From Silurus meridionalis (taxonomy: Eukaryota; Chordata; Actinopteri; Siluriformes; Siluridae), in assembly GCF_014805685.1 (NCBI RefSeq), contig NC_060885.1:15926132-15990131 (forward strand): 64,000 nt of DNA. Reading direction: 5' to 3'. Position 1 is the stretch's first letter; every line of letters starts with the position of its first letter. Below, piece by piece: positions 1-13,264 of the stretch. Under the pieces are notes generated by a model that saw only the letters and a program-made list of their open reading frames with translations, was not told where the DNA came from and searched no databases. The translations under genes and the position numbers were made by a program.

Positions 1-1180
1 GTGTTTTGGTTTAATGAGACCAAGGTTAAACTCTTTAGCCATAATTCAAAAGGTAGCATTAGTAAGAAAAAAATACGCACCATACCCACAGTGAAGCATG
101 GAGGTGATGACGGCAGCATTTTGGTGCGAAACTTTAAGGTGTCTGCTAGAAAGCTGAAGATGCCTTTTGACATGACAATTACCCAAAACAAACATCCGAA
201 TCAATAGAGGAAAATCTAAAGAGCAACATTCTGAAATGTTCCAGTCCAAACATGAATCCATGGTCACCTGAAGAGCACAGGAAATGCTGTAGCAATTAGA
301 CTACAATGTAAAATGTACTGGCAAATCAATATATGCTAAGCTGACCCTAAAAAGACAGAGACGGAATTTTAGTGGATCTTGGGTAAGAAATGCAAATTCA
401 ATGAATCATTTCAAAAATGCAAATGGGGAAAAAAAACTAAACAAAAAAAAGGTCAAAATAAGTTTAATAAGTAACAGACAGTTTACTAGACTACTGAAGA
501 TCCCTATTTCAGATAAAAAAAAAAGTACAGGAACATTCTGTTTTAATCTCTACCCATATGTCTCGGCTCGAGTGGTACCTGGGCAATTCAGCATGGAAAC
601 AGCAAAGCTCAGATGGCGGGGAACACAACAAGAGGTGAGCACTTTTAATCCATGAAATTGGAAGTGTAAGACGCAGTGCTGTTCTGAGAGGATGCAAGGA
701 CTCACCTCTGCCTTCTGTTACTCACAAGAGAACAGTTCTGAAGAGTAGCAGTGTGTAAGAACCTATATATGGGATTAAAGCTCTGTCGAATAGATCATTT
801 AAACACACACTAACGCAAAATCATAACTGTGAATCAGGGGGTTATAGGGGAAAAAAAAAAAAAAAAAGACAACGATTACATAACCCTTCCCCCACTACTC
901 ATCACATGACGAGCGAATCACTCAAAGGCGTCCACAGGGGAAGAGGGCAAAAGCTATTAGGATTAATAATGGATGAGACTAAGACCACTGCTTTATAATT
1001 CCGATTTTGCTCTCTGCTGTGTTTCTCTATATTTTTGTGTATCAAGAGGCCATTACTGCATGTGTGTATACACATTACTGAAAGTTTGCTTGATTACAGA
1101 CTCAGTCTCACAGGGCTATAAATATTCCTGTAATCTTAAAGCTGCACTAACGCTCACCACATCATCACACACCAATGAAT

Positions 1181-1183
<3 letters not shown>

Positions 1184-1254
<71 letters not shown>
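1184..1254. repeat. (CA)n microsatellite, about 35 units
   Basis: Uninterrupted CA dinucleotide tract. The 105-codon frame through it encodes only poly-His/Thr and is not a gene. Confidence 0.98.
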
Positions 1255-1257
<3 letters not shown>

Positions 1258-2551
1258 TCCTGTGAAACAGAGCAGGCTTTGTGTGATTAGCAGCCGTACA
1301 CAGATAATTAGCACTCTGCTGGTGTACAGGGCTAGGCTAGGCTAATCCAGTTCCTCTCAGCAATCCATCTGCCTGGGAAACCAGAGAACGACTTGCTGAG
1401 AAAGGAAATCCAATGAAAGTAAAGGCTAAACATAAAAGAGTTGTCCAATGACAAATGTGTTTGTTTGGCGTTAGTAACGATGGCAGTTCACACCAGCAGG
1501 TGCACTGACAGTGTCTGAAGAGAATCTGGCATCAGCAGCTTTAATGTCAATGTCATTTTGAACCACTGATTCTGATGCTGTGAACTGAAAACTACAACAA
1601 GCAAAAGAAAGTCAAGAAGCGCAAAAGAATAGACCTGATTTTCACATCTTAATGTGGTCATAATTTTTATTTATTTTTTATGAATGTGTAATTGAAAAGA
1701 ATACTATTTTACTAGAGGTAAAGAGCACGGATACAAATAGTCTGAGAAATGCTTGAGAATGAAGGACTGTATCTGACCGTGAAGAACTGCACTTCCATTA
1801 AATCTAACCTGGTAGTCCATGACTTCTCCTTGACCTGCCATGGCATGATCTGTAAATAAGTGCTTTTCCAACCTATTTTCCACTAACACATGAGCTCACA
1901 CAAGAACTCGAACATTTCTCTGTAGTGTGGAAAGAACAGAACACACACTTACTGAAATCTTATTAATAATGTACACGTATGGGCAGTTCATCAATGATGG
2001 CAGTGAATATGTAGAAATGATTAACTATACATGTAAAAGTATATTCTAAAATATGCAAAGTACACAAATTGAAATCTTAAAATAGGAGGAATTCTTACTA
2101 AGCAGGCACCGTTTATGCTCCTTTTCTAAAGTGGAAACAAACTATAAATAGAAGTCTCTGTTAATCACTTTCCTGAATGGTTTGTAGGGTTCATGTGCAA
2201 TCAGACCCAGTCAACTGCACACGCAACACATAAGCATAATATATTCACTTCCAAAAAAGTTGCACCATCTCTAAATAGATGAATTATATCAATTTTAATT
2301 TTCCTTTTGGAAACGAATCATGATAGTATTTAACAAAACAAAAAAATTAAATAAATAAATAAATAAACCTTGCCCCAATGACTGTCCTTATAAAGAAGTT
2401 TTGGGTAAACAGTTTTTCTGTGTTCTCAGCTGAAATCATCTCTGATAATATGCTACAGATGCAGTTAACATGGTCATGGAAAGACACGTTTTTAAACAGG
2501 ACAGGGTGATGAGACAAGAATATATAACATGATTCTTAAACATTTCTCCGA

Positions 2552-2981
2552 TACATGAGGTGGCCAAAAGTATGCAGATACCTGAATTCCATACCCATAT
2601 GTGGTTTTTGAAATCACGCGTAGCATTAGAAATGTTCTTCAATAGTAAAAAGGGGTTCAAACATGTTCTAGGATGACAATTTCATCATGCACAATGCAAA
2701 CTCAATAAAAACATGATTTGCTGTTTGGTGTGGGAAGAATATAATGGTCTGCACAGAACCATGACCTCAACCCCACTAACAACCTTCGGGATAAACTGAA
2801 ACACTGACTGTGTTACTGATTAGTGCCTGACCTCACAACTGCTACTGCGGTTGAAAGAACAAACCCCCAAAGCCATGCTTCAAAATCGAATGGAAGCATT
2901 CCCAGAAAAGTGCAGGTTATTATAACAGCAAAGGGGAACTAGAAGAAAATCAGGTGTCCACAGACTTTTGGTCATATAGTA
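2552..2981 (+). mobile_element. Tc1-like element relic with visible terminal inverted repeats, about 430 bp
   Basis: The left end (GGCCAAAAGTATGCAGATAC) and the inverse of the right end (GACCAAAAGTCTGTGGACAC) are clearly related, giving imperfect TIRs of about 30 bp. Inside, around 2752-2806, is the decayed equivalent of the Tc1 transposase motif PAQSPDLNP.EHL.DEL, now with stops and frame breaks. The copy is much shorter than the 1.6 kb expected of an autonomous element and cannot encode a transposase. Confidence 0.75.
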
Positions 2982-3956
2982 AATGCCACAATATAGATTT
3001 GCTAATAAACTAGCAGCAAGTCAATAAATTAATTACATAGATATTGAAAATAATATTCAAATACCATCCTTTTTAATAAATCTGCAAAAAAAAAAAAAAC
3101 AAAAAAACTATCAAATTAGATCAAAACATGGACTTTAAATGCGTCAGCATTTTGAATATGGACATTTGTTCGGCACTCCAGTGAAGAAAGTGCAAGTGAC
3201 TGAAAGATTATATTGATATTTATGTACATCAGAACACACAGGGGGTTTATGGGTAAGTGTCATGAGCAGAGATGACTGATGGATTCATACACTGGTCATG
3301 TGCTTCTTTGAGAAGCGAATGTGTGTCTGGATATCAGCAATATTTTTTTTTAATCTGACCACAAATCTTGCATCGCTCCAACATAGCAAAGTAATGAGCA
3401 CAACTTATTCCGAAAACAAAAATGTGCTGATGTGCATTGAGATGTAAGAAAGAGAGAAAGCAAAAGAGAAAGAGAGACAGAGAAATGTCAAGCTGCAGCT
3501 CCTCTCAACATTGTGCTCACACTTTTATTTATGCAGTTAGTAATTATACAGTATGTGTATATATTTATGTACTCACATATACACACGTGCAACCTCAATA
3601 CTCGAGTTACATTCTATGACCCCTCACGAGTAACAAAAAAATCACGAGGTTTTGACTCTTCTTTTGATGGCTCCTTTTTCAAGAGGAATTGTACATGTAC
3701 TATACTGAAAACTAAAATTGTGAATTTCTTGCCATAAATTATTTCATTTACTACTTAAAATAAATAATACAATAATAAAATACTTAAACATTTTTTAATG
3801 TAATTTATTAGTACAAATTCTGTTTTGAAACGTTACTCCGAACTTTCGAGCCACTCGCGGCTTCCCGCGAACCATCAGATTTTTCACGAGTTACACTTAG
3901 TCCAGTTCCAAATAAAAAGTTGTGAACTATAGAGGTCATGAGTGTCAAGGTCATGA

Positions 3957-4035
<79 letters not shown>

Positions 4036-4063
4036 TATATACACACACACACACACACCTGTG

Positions 4064-4121
<58 letters not shown>
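3957..4121. repeat. compound (TA)n-(CA)n-(TA)n microsatellite
   Basis: Two (TA)n blocks enclose two short (CA)n blocks and one unique spacer (CCTGTGTATATTTT). Confidence 0.98.
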
Positions 4122-4124
<3 letters not shown>

Positions 4125-4833
4125 ACAGATTTAGGGTGTGAAAGTTTAAAACAATTAACCATGAAATTGAGAGATAGTAATCAGTGGCCTGTTAAATTTA
4201 CACTTGCATTTGATTCATCTTTTTTTCCCATAATGTAAATACCTAATATCACAATACCAAGCACTTTCTGGCCCCTTGTGGACATGTTTACATTAAGTGC
4301 AAGCCAGGAGGCAGACATGAACCTGTATGTGACATACGGATGTGCTGGCAATAATACGCAGATACAGAAGTATAAAGCGGCCCTTACTATAGCATAGCAA
4401 GCTGAGGAATGGAAAATTAGTCTTCGGGTGTTTCTGTCATAATACACACTAATAAGTAGGTTGATGGCTATAGACAGCTGGGAACACTTCTTCCAAATTG
4501 ACTATCCAAATTTCTGAGAGGGGAAAAAAAAAAGCAGACAACTTTGGATAGCTACTTTAGAACCAACATAGATGCTAAGATGACAAGGATGAGCCGATAT
4601 AAATGTTTCAATTCTAACCAATTTTTCAAATTAGAATTTTTTGGTTCCTATTTTTTAATCTCTTAATTAAACACGACACATAATTTGGAATTAAATCACG
4701 GTTCGAAAATAATTAAAACAAACAAATCAAAGCTACATGTCAATGTTTAAGCTGTTTTTGATTTAAATGAATGGCTACAGTCAAGGTGTCGAGAACAAAA
4801 AATACCCTTTGTTGATAATTGCAATGATTTCTG

Positions 4834-5130
4834 GCGCGTCCTAGGTTTTTCCCGCCCTGATGGCCTGCACCCCAGCAGCACTGGAGCAGCAGTCCTATCA
4901 GACAACATCTCCAGGTTTCTGCACACCATCTGACTGGTAAGACATTCAATCCATTGTTATGCCGATGATACCCAGCTATATATCTCATCAAAACCATATG
5001 AAACATCATAATTGGCAAGATTCACTGGGTGTGTTAAAGAATTAAAAGATTGGATGACGCATAACTTTCTATTATTAAATTCTGATAAGACAAAACACGT
5101 TCTCTTTTACAGAAACATCGACAGCACTTT
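4834..5130 (+). mobile_element. L2-like non-LTR retrotransposon fragments (ORF1 esterase end plus reverse transcriptase)
   Basis: Two coding relics on the plus strand. 4853-4930 reads RPDGLHPSSTGAAVLSDNI and ends in a stop; DGLHPS resembles the catalytic Asp-x-x-His block of the esterase-like domain carried by ORF1 of CR1/L2-clade LINEs. From 4952 the frame reads HCYADDTQLYISSK, containing the YADD catalytic motif of reverse transcriptase, followed after a stop and gap by LKDWMTHNFLLLNSDKTK, a typical L2 RT block. The two parts are normally kilobases apart, so the copy carries a large internal deletion. Clade assignment is from memory of L2-type RTs; it is certainly a dead LINE. Confidence 0.8.
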
Positions 5131-5689
5131 GCAGTAACAGTAAATGGCCCTGAGCCCAGTTTATAACGTCTGCCTGTGAGTCAGTTTCTAGACAACAGTC
5201 ATTTCAACAGAGACACTACAGCACAACCCTGCCAGAGAGAACTGTGATCTGCTAGAACAAAACCAGACCACCAAAGGATCCAAGCTATAAAACCACCAGG
5301 CAGAGAAAAGCAGGGCTATGGTAAATGAGCTGATAAATAAAACAGTGCTATGCTGCATGACAGTCAAGTGCTTAACATACTGCAGTGAGAGTCCGGTAGG
5401 GAGAATGGCAGTGAGCGACTGTGACAGGCGTTCTCCACAAAGCCAGCTTCCGTACGAGCTGCAGTGTAGCGGAAAGAAAGCAAAACAACTCTGCTTTCGT
5501 TATGCATTACCCTACTGAGAGACCATCTGCACTAAGTGGTGGAAATACTGTGAAAAAAATGCCATATTCAGAGCCATGTAATGCATTTATATAGAATGAC
5601 CTATAGTTTTATTTGTGCGCAAACATGCCTGTCCACTGCAAGACAGAACACACACAGGCATGATTTTTGAAATTAGAAAGAAACTAGAG

Positions 5690-5815
5690 AACCCGGAAGA
5701 AACCCATATGCACAGAAACTTCACACAGATAGTAAACTCAAGATTAAATAACGGATCCTAGCGCTATAAGCTAGCAACGCTATCCCTGTTCACCACTGTG
5801 CCATTAGCACCTTTT
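5690..5815 (-). repeat. dispersed fish repeat with 'acccggaagaaaccc' and 'caccactgtgcca' blocks
   Basis: The stretch has the block order (ACCCGGAAGAAACCC, then AACGCTATCC, then CACCACTGTGCCA) of a very common teleost short interspersed repeat. The copy is strongly diverged. It may be tRNA-derived, since the last part is the inverse of a GTGGCACAGTGGT-like leader, but I cannot define its ends. Confidence 0.5.
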
Positions 5816-6030
5816 AATGGCTTTGTATGTAATCGATGTCCTCTAGACTGCAGAGTCTTTATCCCCATTAATTCAGAATGACCATGTGAGTTCAAAGAAC
5901 TGCAGATCTGTAACTGCTAGTACTGTCAATGAATTGGAAAAAAAAACTATTCCGTTTTTTTATTTTTTTATTTTTTATTAATAATGGAGGCAAAGTGAAC
6001 ATTGTGCTTTGGCTTTTGCCCATTACTACA

Positions 6031-6830
6031 TACAGTGCCCTCTAAACAGAATTTGAACATCGAGGCCAGGTATAACTATACATTGTTCAATGGAGACTTG
6101 AAAAGTAGAGGCAATGCCCTAAGATGCAGTCATCAGCAGTAAGAATCTGGGGGCCCGTTTGGAATTAGCAAATAAAGGCAGCAATGAGATGTGGAACAAA
6201 CATTAACCTCTACCTAAGTGATGAAAAAGTAGGAAAAAAGAAAGGATCTGCTCCTGCTGCAAAACAAACAGTTAAGCTTTAGGTATATAGTGGCCTGAGC
6301 TTGAATCTTTACTAATGACATAATCCATGATGGTGGCAGCAGAATGTATTCAGAACTCATCCTGTGTGCCAGTATACAGGAAAATGCACCCAATCTAATT
6401 GGGAGGAACATCATCATGTAGCAAGACAATGACCCAAAACACACTGCCAACAAAACAAAGGACTTCATCAGGTGGGGAAAAGAGGAAAGTTTTAGACTGA
6501 CAAGGTCAATCAGCAAACCTTAACCTAACTAGAGAATGCATTTCACCTCCTGAAAAAAATCCCAATGGCAAAACATCCCAACCAAACTGTCAGCAACTGA
6601 AGGAAATCAGTGGTATTAATATCCATAAAATGTGAAATAAAAAGGCTGAGGATAAAAATGATGAATCATTATAAAAATCAGATGTGTTTGATTTAAATTC
6701 TAATTGTATTTGATGTAAGTAAAGCTTCATAAATGTAGACAAAAAAATACAAAAAATTCCCTTAAATAAAACATGGCATATGTCAGCAGGGCTGTTGGTA
6801 TACTGCATGCAGACATGTCGTGTGCTGCCC
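6031..6830 (+). mobile_element. Tc1-like transposon relic with readable DDE segment
   Basis: The left end TACAGTGCCCTCTAAACAG resembles the terminus of a fish Tc1-like family. From 6422 the plus strand reads QDNDPKHTANKTKDFIRW, which contains the second catalytic Asp region of Tc1 transposases (DND.KHTA). Further on, 6505-6590 corresponds to the SPDLNPIEH...LL region but is broken by stops and indels. The right boundary is approximate. Non-functional. Confidence 0.75.
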
Positions 6831-8128
6831 AACCTTGATTAAGCAGCACTGTTTTGTCTTGACCAGCACTGCGTTTCAGCAGAGTGGCATGACAGATGAG
6901 CCTCTATGATCCGGTAGCTCTCTCCTAACCTTTAACTCCATAGAGTGCAAAGAATGAAGGTTGGAATTTCAGTCTAACCATGAGTATTGAATTCCTTTCT
7001 TCCACCGGTATTTTATTCCCTGTGTGGAATCCTTGGAACCACGTGTTAATGTATGTACATGAAATTCTCCTTAAACACACAACATATAAATATGCTTTAG
7101 TGACTGCGCACTGATGAGTTCGCTGCTGAGTAGTGCCAACTAGACCATATGCTGTCTGTGCTCAATGCTGTGTGTATGTAGATGCACCTGATGTGTTTAT
7201 ATATATATATATAAAATCTCCAACTGTGCAATGTGCACACACGACTTTGATTGGATATATAATGTACTAACCATATGTTGTGCAAGCGCATATGGACCTT
7301 GATATAAATTGATATTGGGACAGCAGGTGCTTAGAAATTAAGGCTCTGAGTAAAGGTTCAAAAGAAGTTCAAATCTTAGAGATGCCAGAAAACTGGTGCT
7401 GGGCCCCGAACGGCTTGCGTCTTAATCTTTATAACTAACGAGAAAACAGACAAAGATTTATTTTGATGAAATTCTGAGCTGTGTGCTCGAATATTGCTTT
7501 AAACGAGTTGTTGTCGGTCTCTCGTTAGTTAGCATTGTGGTAGAGCTTTAATTCTTAAGCGTGTCCTGTACTCTCTCCTCCTCCTTCCAGTGTGCCAGTG
7601 TGCCTGCCATTGTAGATTGTAGATTGCGGCGTCTCCGCTGTAATGCCGTGTTCACAACTTGGAACTTCCTACTTCCCACAATAGAACATTCATTCAAACT
7701 TAGCGGTATGCTTTCAAAAAAATAAAAGAACACTCGCTATAAACTGTTTACCAAAACTAAAAAGAACTGAAGAGTTGTCTAGTTAGTGCTTAATTAGCTT
7801 TTAAAGTGGATGTGATAATTCACTGTTAAGAGCACCAAATGATTACATGAGGAGCAGCTTAAATAAAACATCTTGCAGAAAACAAATTAACATTCAAATT
7901 TAAACATTCAAAGTATCATCCAGCACTTAGTGAGTTCAAATATAAACAGCAACTCAAAAGACTATATATACTTATACTATAAGCACTGCCATGTTGAAGT
8001 GACATCATAGAATCACAATGCAGAATTTGGAGGTGGAAATTATAAGTTGGAAAGGCATTTCGACAGCTCTTTTACTGTAGGAGAGTATCTCGGCTGTTTC
8101 AACATGCACAAAACATCAAATTGAGGTG

Positions 8129-8390
8129 GATGGGCTACAACAGCAGACCACATACATTTCTCATCTGTCAAAAATCTGGACATCAGGAGCGTAAATCTTT
8201 CCAAACTAGGCATCTGAAGATTTGATTCCTGTTCTGGGTGACAGAACTAAAACATGTAGTCCTCTGCAGTAGCTTATCCACCCTAAGGCCTAATGTGTTG
8301 CGTTCTATTGACGACTTTCTGCTTACCATGTTTTTAAAAAGATTTTCTCAGGTACTACAAACTTCGGTCAGCTCAGACCAGCTCAGTCCT
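8129..8390. mobile_element. two oppositely oriented fragments of one Tc1-like family
   Basis: 8129-8165 (GAGGTGGATGGGCTACAACA) is sense for a fish Tc1-like transposase gene, while 8256-8310 (AGTAGCTTATCCACCCTAAG) carries the same segment in antisense, continuing to about 8390. The family is the one whose 3' end reads '...TAAAGTGGCC'. Both are short and diverged. Confidence 0.5.
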
Positions 8391-11019
8391 GTCAGTTGTG
8401 TGTGCTCCTAATTACAGAATGTTTTTTTGTTTTTCGCACCAGTTCGATGGGTCTTTAAATTGTATCCTGTGTCAATGTGGATAAAACAAAATTTTTTACT
8501 GTAATACTAATATAACAAGGGACACTAGGACCAGTGGCTGTGCTCTGTAACACTACAGCACAGAATGAAACTGGCTCAGGAATGCAGTATCAGCGCCCTA
8601 TATATCCTGCTGTTGGCTTAACCTTCACACAGTAACTAATGCACAGGAGCAGAAGGGTGAGCGTGCTGAGCCTACACTGCTGAAAAGGACTTGTTCGTGC
8701 TAAAAGCTCCATCAAAGGAGAAACTTGGGAGAAGTGAGAACAGTCTGCTGGATGGCAGTAAGAACATGAATGAAACGAAATTCTGGTGAATTTTAAGAAG
8801 TGCACTAAACACATCACATATTCCAGGTCAAATGCTGAATAACTTGAGCGCAGTGGTGCGCTGAATTCTGAACATCTGGGTTAAAAAACAACATAAATGC
8901 TGTAAAAACCTGACAAAATACTGATTTTCTGTTTTGATTTCAATCATTTATGTAGCTATATATTATTTAGCATCAGCTCCATGTTCTCAGTGGATGCTTG
9001 TTTTTCCTTTATGTTTATACACACTTGCACAAGGTTTATGTGCTTTCTTTTTCCCCATTTTTCGACCAATGAATAAAAGAGTTTTGTAAGAATATTTCTA
9101 TCATTGCCTCGTCCAACATGTTCCACGTGCACTCAGATTCTGACATGTAACCAGACTAATCGCAGAGAAAAATCCATGAAAAACTAAGACTACATTTTAA
9201 TATCATCCTAACAAAACACGGCTATGAGATGAGACTTGGCTGGCATTTAAAACAATAGATCTAACATGGTGAACAAAATCATTTTCCTATAGCTGAGCCA
9301 AAGCAAAATTGGCTAGTATTTTTAATAAAAAAAATCCTTTCATGCTTTAGTGTTAAAAGAAATAAACAAAACCGTGCAATCAGAGAACATCGGAGAGCTC
9401 TAGGAAGGAAACTGCTGCCTATATGCGAATGTGTGTCTCTTGGGAAAGCTGAGAGAAATGGGAGCAGGAGGCAAATCAGATGTGAAAGGAGGCAAGCCAG
9501 AGACTGGATTAACATGCAGTTGTCTACAGCCACACTAAAGGAATGGAAAACAGGCACCCTGGTGGTCTCTTACGAAGGCTTGAGAAGAAGCTAAATTAAT
9601 GCACCTCCCCCACCACTCTTGCTTTGTTTAAGGCTGGAGAAGCTGCCAGAAGCGAGAGCTGTGATGCAAACCTGGAGCCAACCAATCAGCTTTGTTCCGC
9701 ATGTTCAACAATTTTGCCGTGCAATTGCTTGGTCCCAAGGAACAGTAAGGCTCAGTGGAGGGGTGGAGGCTCATTCTCTTATTCCTGCTCTTTCACTTTT
9801 CTCTTCTGTGTTCTCGCTGTGCCTTCTCTCATCTACACCCAATCCAAATTCACTCGCGCTGGGGGACAACACAAATCCCTATTCACACAAATACAATCCC
9901 GTTGTTGCAAGTGACACCTCTTATGGTATCCAAAATGACAAATCCATTATAACAGCTTGTGTGGAGCTGACGTGTCCTTCACACATGCATCTTGAACAAA
10001 TGACAAACAAGGTGAGAAAGAACAAATCTGCCACAATCCCAGAGCAGACTCTTAAAGAAGCTCAGCACGTGGTAAAAGAACAAAAAAAAAGTAGAAGAGG
10101 CGTGTATACTGTTTCAACTTGCAGCTCTGCATACACTAACATTTATTAGCATACTTCAGCGCTTAGATATTGACAAATGTTTTAGCTTTAGCGCTTCAGT
10201 TACATATCACATTTGACACATAAACCTAATCCCTTCTCATGGGTATTCAGAAGCAAAGGATTGAGTTATGTCTAATGGATATGTGTTTGTGTGAAAGTGC
10301 ACTTGCAGTGGAACTGCAAGACTGTTTCTAAACTTTTTTGTTAGTGATGTTGGCCTGCTTTCTTTTACCTCAGTCAGTTCCAGACCTAAGGACCTGTGAG
10401 ACTGTAAGTCTGCTCTCTCTGTTTCTTTCACTCTCCCCTAGGTAGGGACAGGGAAAGGAGAAGAGGTCCCAGCAGTGCACCAGTTCTCCCAGATCAAAAA
10501 CAAATTGCTCTTCATGCTAGAATCCCATGTGTCCAGGCCAGGCGAAAATGTATGAAGAGAAAAGCATGCTTTATATTCCAGGCCTGCAGCCCAGGGGAAG
10601 CACTGCAAGCAAGGACATATATTTGCAGAGCAGCCCATAGCTCCTGAAATACCAAATTTGAGCCTGTTTCTGTCGGACATCATCAAGTTTTGGTGGCTGA
10701 CCCTCACCTACAATATCCATTCACACATACGGGCCATTCTCAGCACCTGTTTAGTGAAAATGTGATCATGCTGACATTCCATCACAGGCTAGTGGGTGAA
10801 TTAATCAGAGAATTCATGGAAAGGAAGCAAACAAACAACAAAAAAATTATATATATTTTTCCAATTAAATGACTTGAAATTTTTTTAACTGGTATGAAAA
10901 TGGTATCTGAAATCAGTCACATATTTCACACCAAATATACAAAAAAAAATTGTTTTAATCTGGTTTCTAGTCCAGATACTGATACTGAGGCGGCATACTG
11001 ATTTGGGGTATACTGCAGG

Positions 11020-11051
11020 ACAAAAGTGTGTGGAATAAAACACACTTTTGT
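11020..11051. other. perfect 12-bp hairpin
   Basis: ACAAAAGTGTGT and ACACACTTTTGT are perfect inverses around the loop GGAATAAA. It sits next to the Tc1-like relic at 11080 and may be part of a decayed terminal repeat. Confidence 0.65.
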
Positions 11052-11079
11052 TTATAAAGAATATCATACCAATACTAGA

Positions 11080-11560
11080 CCAGACACATCCGATTTTTGC
11101 TCTCAGGACAGCCTCAATTCTTTGTGCCAAAGATTCCACAAGATGATGGAAACATTCCTTTGTGATTCTGCTTGGTGTTGACATGACTGCATCACGCAAT
11201 TGTTGCGGATTTGTCAGCTCACAATTCGCGCTGCCAATCTGCCATTCCACCGTATGCCTGAAGGTGCTCTACAGTATTCAGTCTTTTGGGAAGCTGAGGA
11301 TATGAGTCATTTTGAAATGGAACATTGTCATACTTTTGGCTCATTTATCTCTGTATTTGACACGTGTGTCCTGAGATGCTTTTCTGCTCGCTACAGTTTA
11401 AAAGAGTTGTAATTTAACTTTACTTTTCTCTTTTTTTTTTTTTTTTTCACGCTGTTGTGTGCAAACTCTAAAAGATGTGAGTTGCAAGTAAAAATCCCAG
11501 GCGATGAACAGTTTCAGAAAAATCCATCTGGAACCAACTACGATTATATTGTCAGAATAA
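11080..11560 (-). mobile_element. Tc1-like transposon relic, antisense
   Basis: Plus-strand blocks such as CAGCCTCAATTCTTTGTGCC, AGATTCCACAAGATGATGGA, GAGATGCTTTTCTGCTCGCT and AATCCCAGGCGATGAACAGT follow the order of the reverse strand of a widespread fish Tc1-like family. The middle of the transposase gene is deleted. The 12-bp hairpin at 11020-11051 lies just outside the matched part. Confidence 0.6.
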
Positions 11561-13264
11561 ACAAGATCACAAATTCCTTTGCTTGTGATGTTTGATCAGA
11601 ATCAGTGTTTTGAGCTACATTTGAATAAATCTATGCACTGTGCTTCTGTTACATGATTAGCAAATTGAATAATTGCGTAAACAAATCTACACAAGGTCCA
11701 ACTGGAGTGGTTGGTGGACACAGTTTTTTTTATTATTGGGCATAACTGGCTAGTTCACCACTTTCCCCCCCCAAATTACAGGCTACTGCCACCTCCTGGT
11801 ATTTAGAGTTATTTGCTTTCGTGCAAGAAGAGAAGACATGTGTCTGTCAGCCATATTCTTGGTGGTGCATTTAAGTGCAGGCGATGCCTACTCAGCACTG
11901 GTTGGTAGTAATTCTTTGTTGTCAAGCATAAAGAGACTCTAAAGATACTGGCCCCAGTCCAGTACAGTCCAGGCCAACATTAATGCATGATTAAGAAGGC
12001 ATTCATTGGTAAGGGAGAACAGAGGAAAAGATCGGTCTATCCTAATAGTCTCTTTTCCCTTCTCTCTGGAAGGGCAAGCTCAATGCTAATTCTTTTATAT
12101 TAGTTACTGTGCCGTCTTATGTCCGGAAGCCCTTACAAATCAATCCTGTTCACTGTGACCAGAAAGGTACATGTTACTTTCGTGTTTGGGGTGGGGGGAA
12201 TTAAAACAACCCAATCTGACCTTTTCTTTGTGTCTCTTTCAAAATGGTTTTAAAACAACAGAAAAGGACATGACATGGAGCAATGTTGCATTACAATGAG
12301 GTTGCTTCTATTCTGGTGTGGTTCCATCTATAAAACAATACAATTCAGTGTTCACAGCTAACAAACTGAAAAAAACTATAGAGCTTGTACAGAAAACAGG
12401 GCTGTTTCTGTCAAAAAGCAAGAAAGTATGTGTGTCACCAGTTTAAAATGTCCAATGTTTACTGTATTGGGAACATTATACGTATTTGCATATTTAACCA
12501 TTAGCTTTATACTGATTTAACCAAAAATGATCAACAAAACATCAATGTGACTGCACACCAATTGCCTGCTCATTACCTCATTCTTAATAAAATCACAATC
12601 CCCTTATAACAGTACTAAGCTATTCAGATATCTGTAATTTTACCATATCAGTAAATGTACTGTTTTTATTTATTTATTTATTTTACAATGCATGCCAAAT
12701 AAAAGCCCTTATTTCCTTTTTTTGACAAATGGTAGCATTATGAACAATTTGCATTTATAAAACTCTATTGCATATTTATGTTAATAGAACTCGACAGCTG
12801 CGAGTGACCTTGGGTAAAAGTTGTCCAACCGACAAGAAAATACATAACCTAATAAATTCAAGTATATATTGTGTACGCTAAGAAATTGCAACGCAGTGTT
12901 TATTGCTATGTTACTCTGCTGCTTGTCTAATAAAACAATGCAACTATTTTCAAGCAGTAATCAATCCTGACATATAAACTAATAGTTTCAGTATTTGTGG
13001 TGATGCTATTAAAGAAGAAACTTAGTGCCAAAATCTTTTTAGTTTCTATTTTAGACTATTATATACATAGATATTTTAGCTTGACCTCAGCAAGTCAACT
13101 TGTTAAATATGATTCACGGCCAGTCTGACCTGACCCAAGTCAAAGCATTAGAAATGTCAGCTTGAGGTAAGAAATATTCGAGAATACATGCTGCACTGTT
13201 GGACAAAAGCACTTTTACAGTTTTATCAACCAAATAAGAACACGGGTTTTGGTGGGTAAGTATA

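Noticed and set aside
3600..3915. Possible foldback element with CACGAG-containing ends
   Set aside because: The ends share only a few short words (CTCACGAGTAAC against CACGAGTTAC) and the inverse alignment breaks quickly, so no element can be defined.
9619..10149. Open frame of 176 codons on the plus strand
   Set aside because: No recognisable domain, biased Ser/Thr/Asn composition typical of translated intron, no supporting splice or promoter signals, and two overlapping frames of similar length on the same strand.
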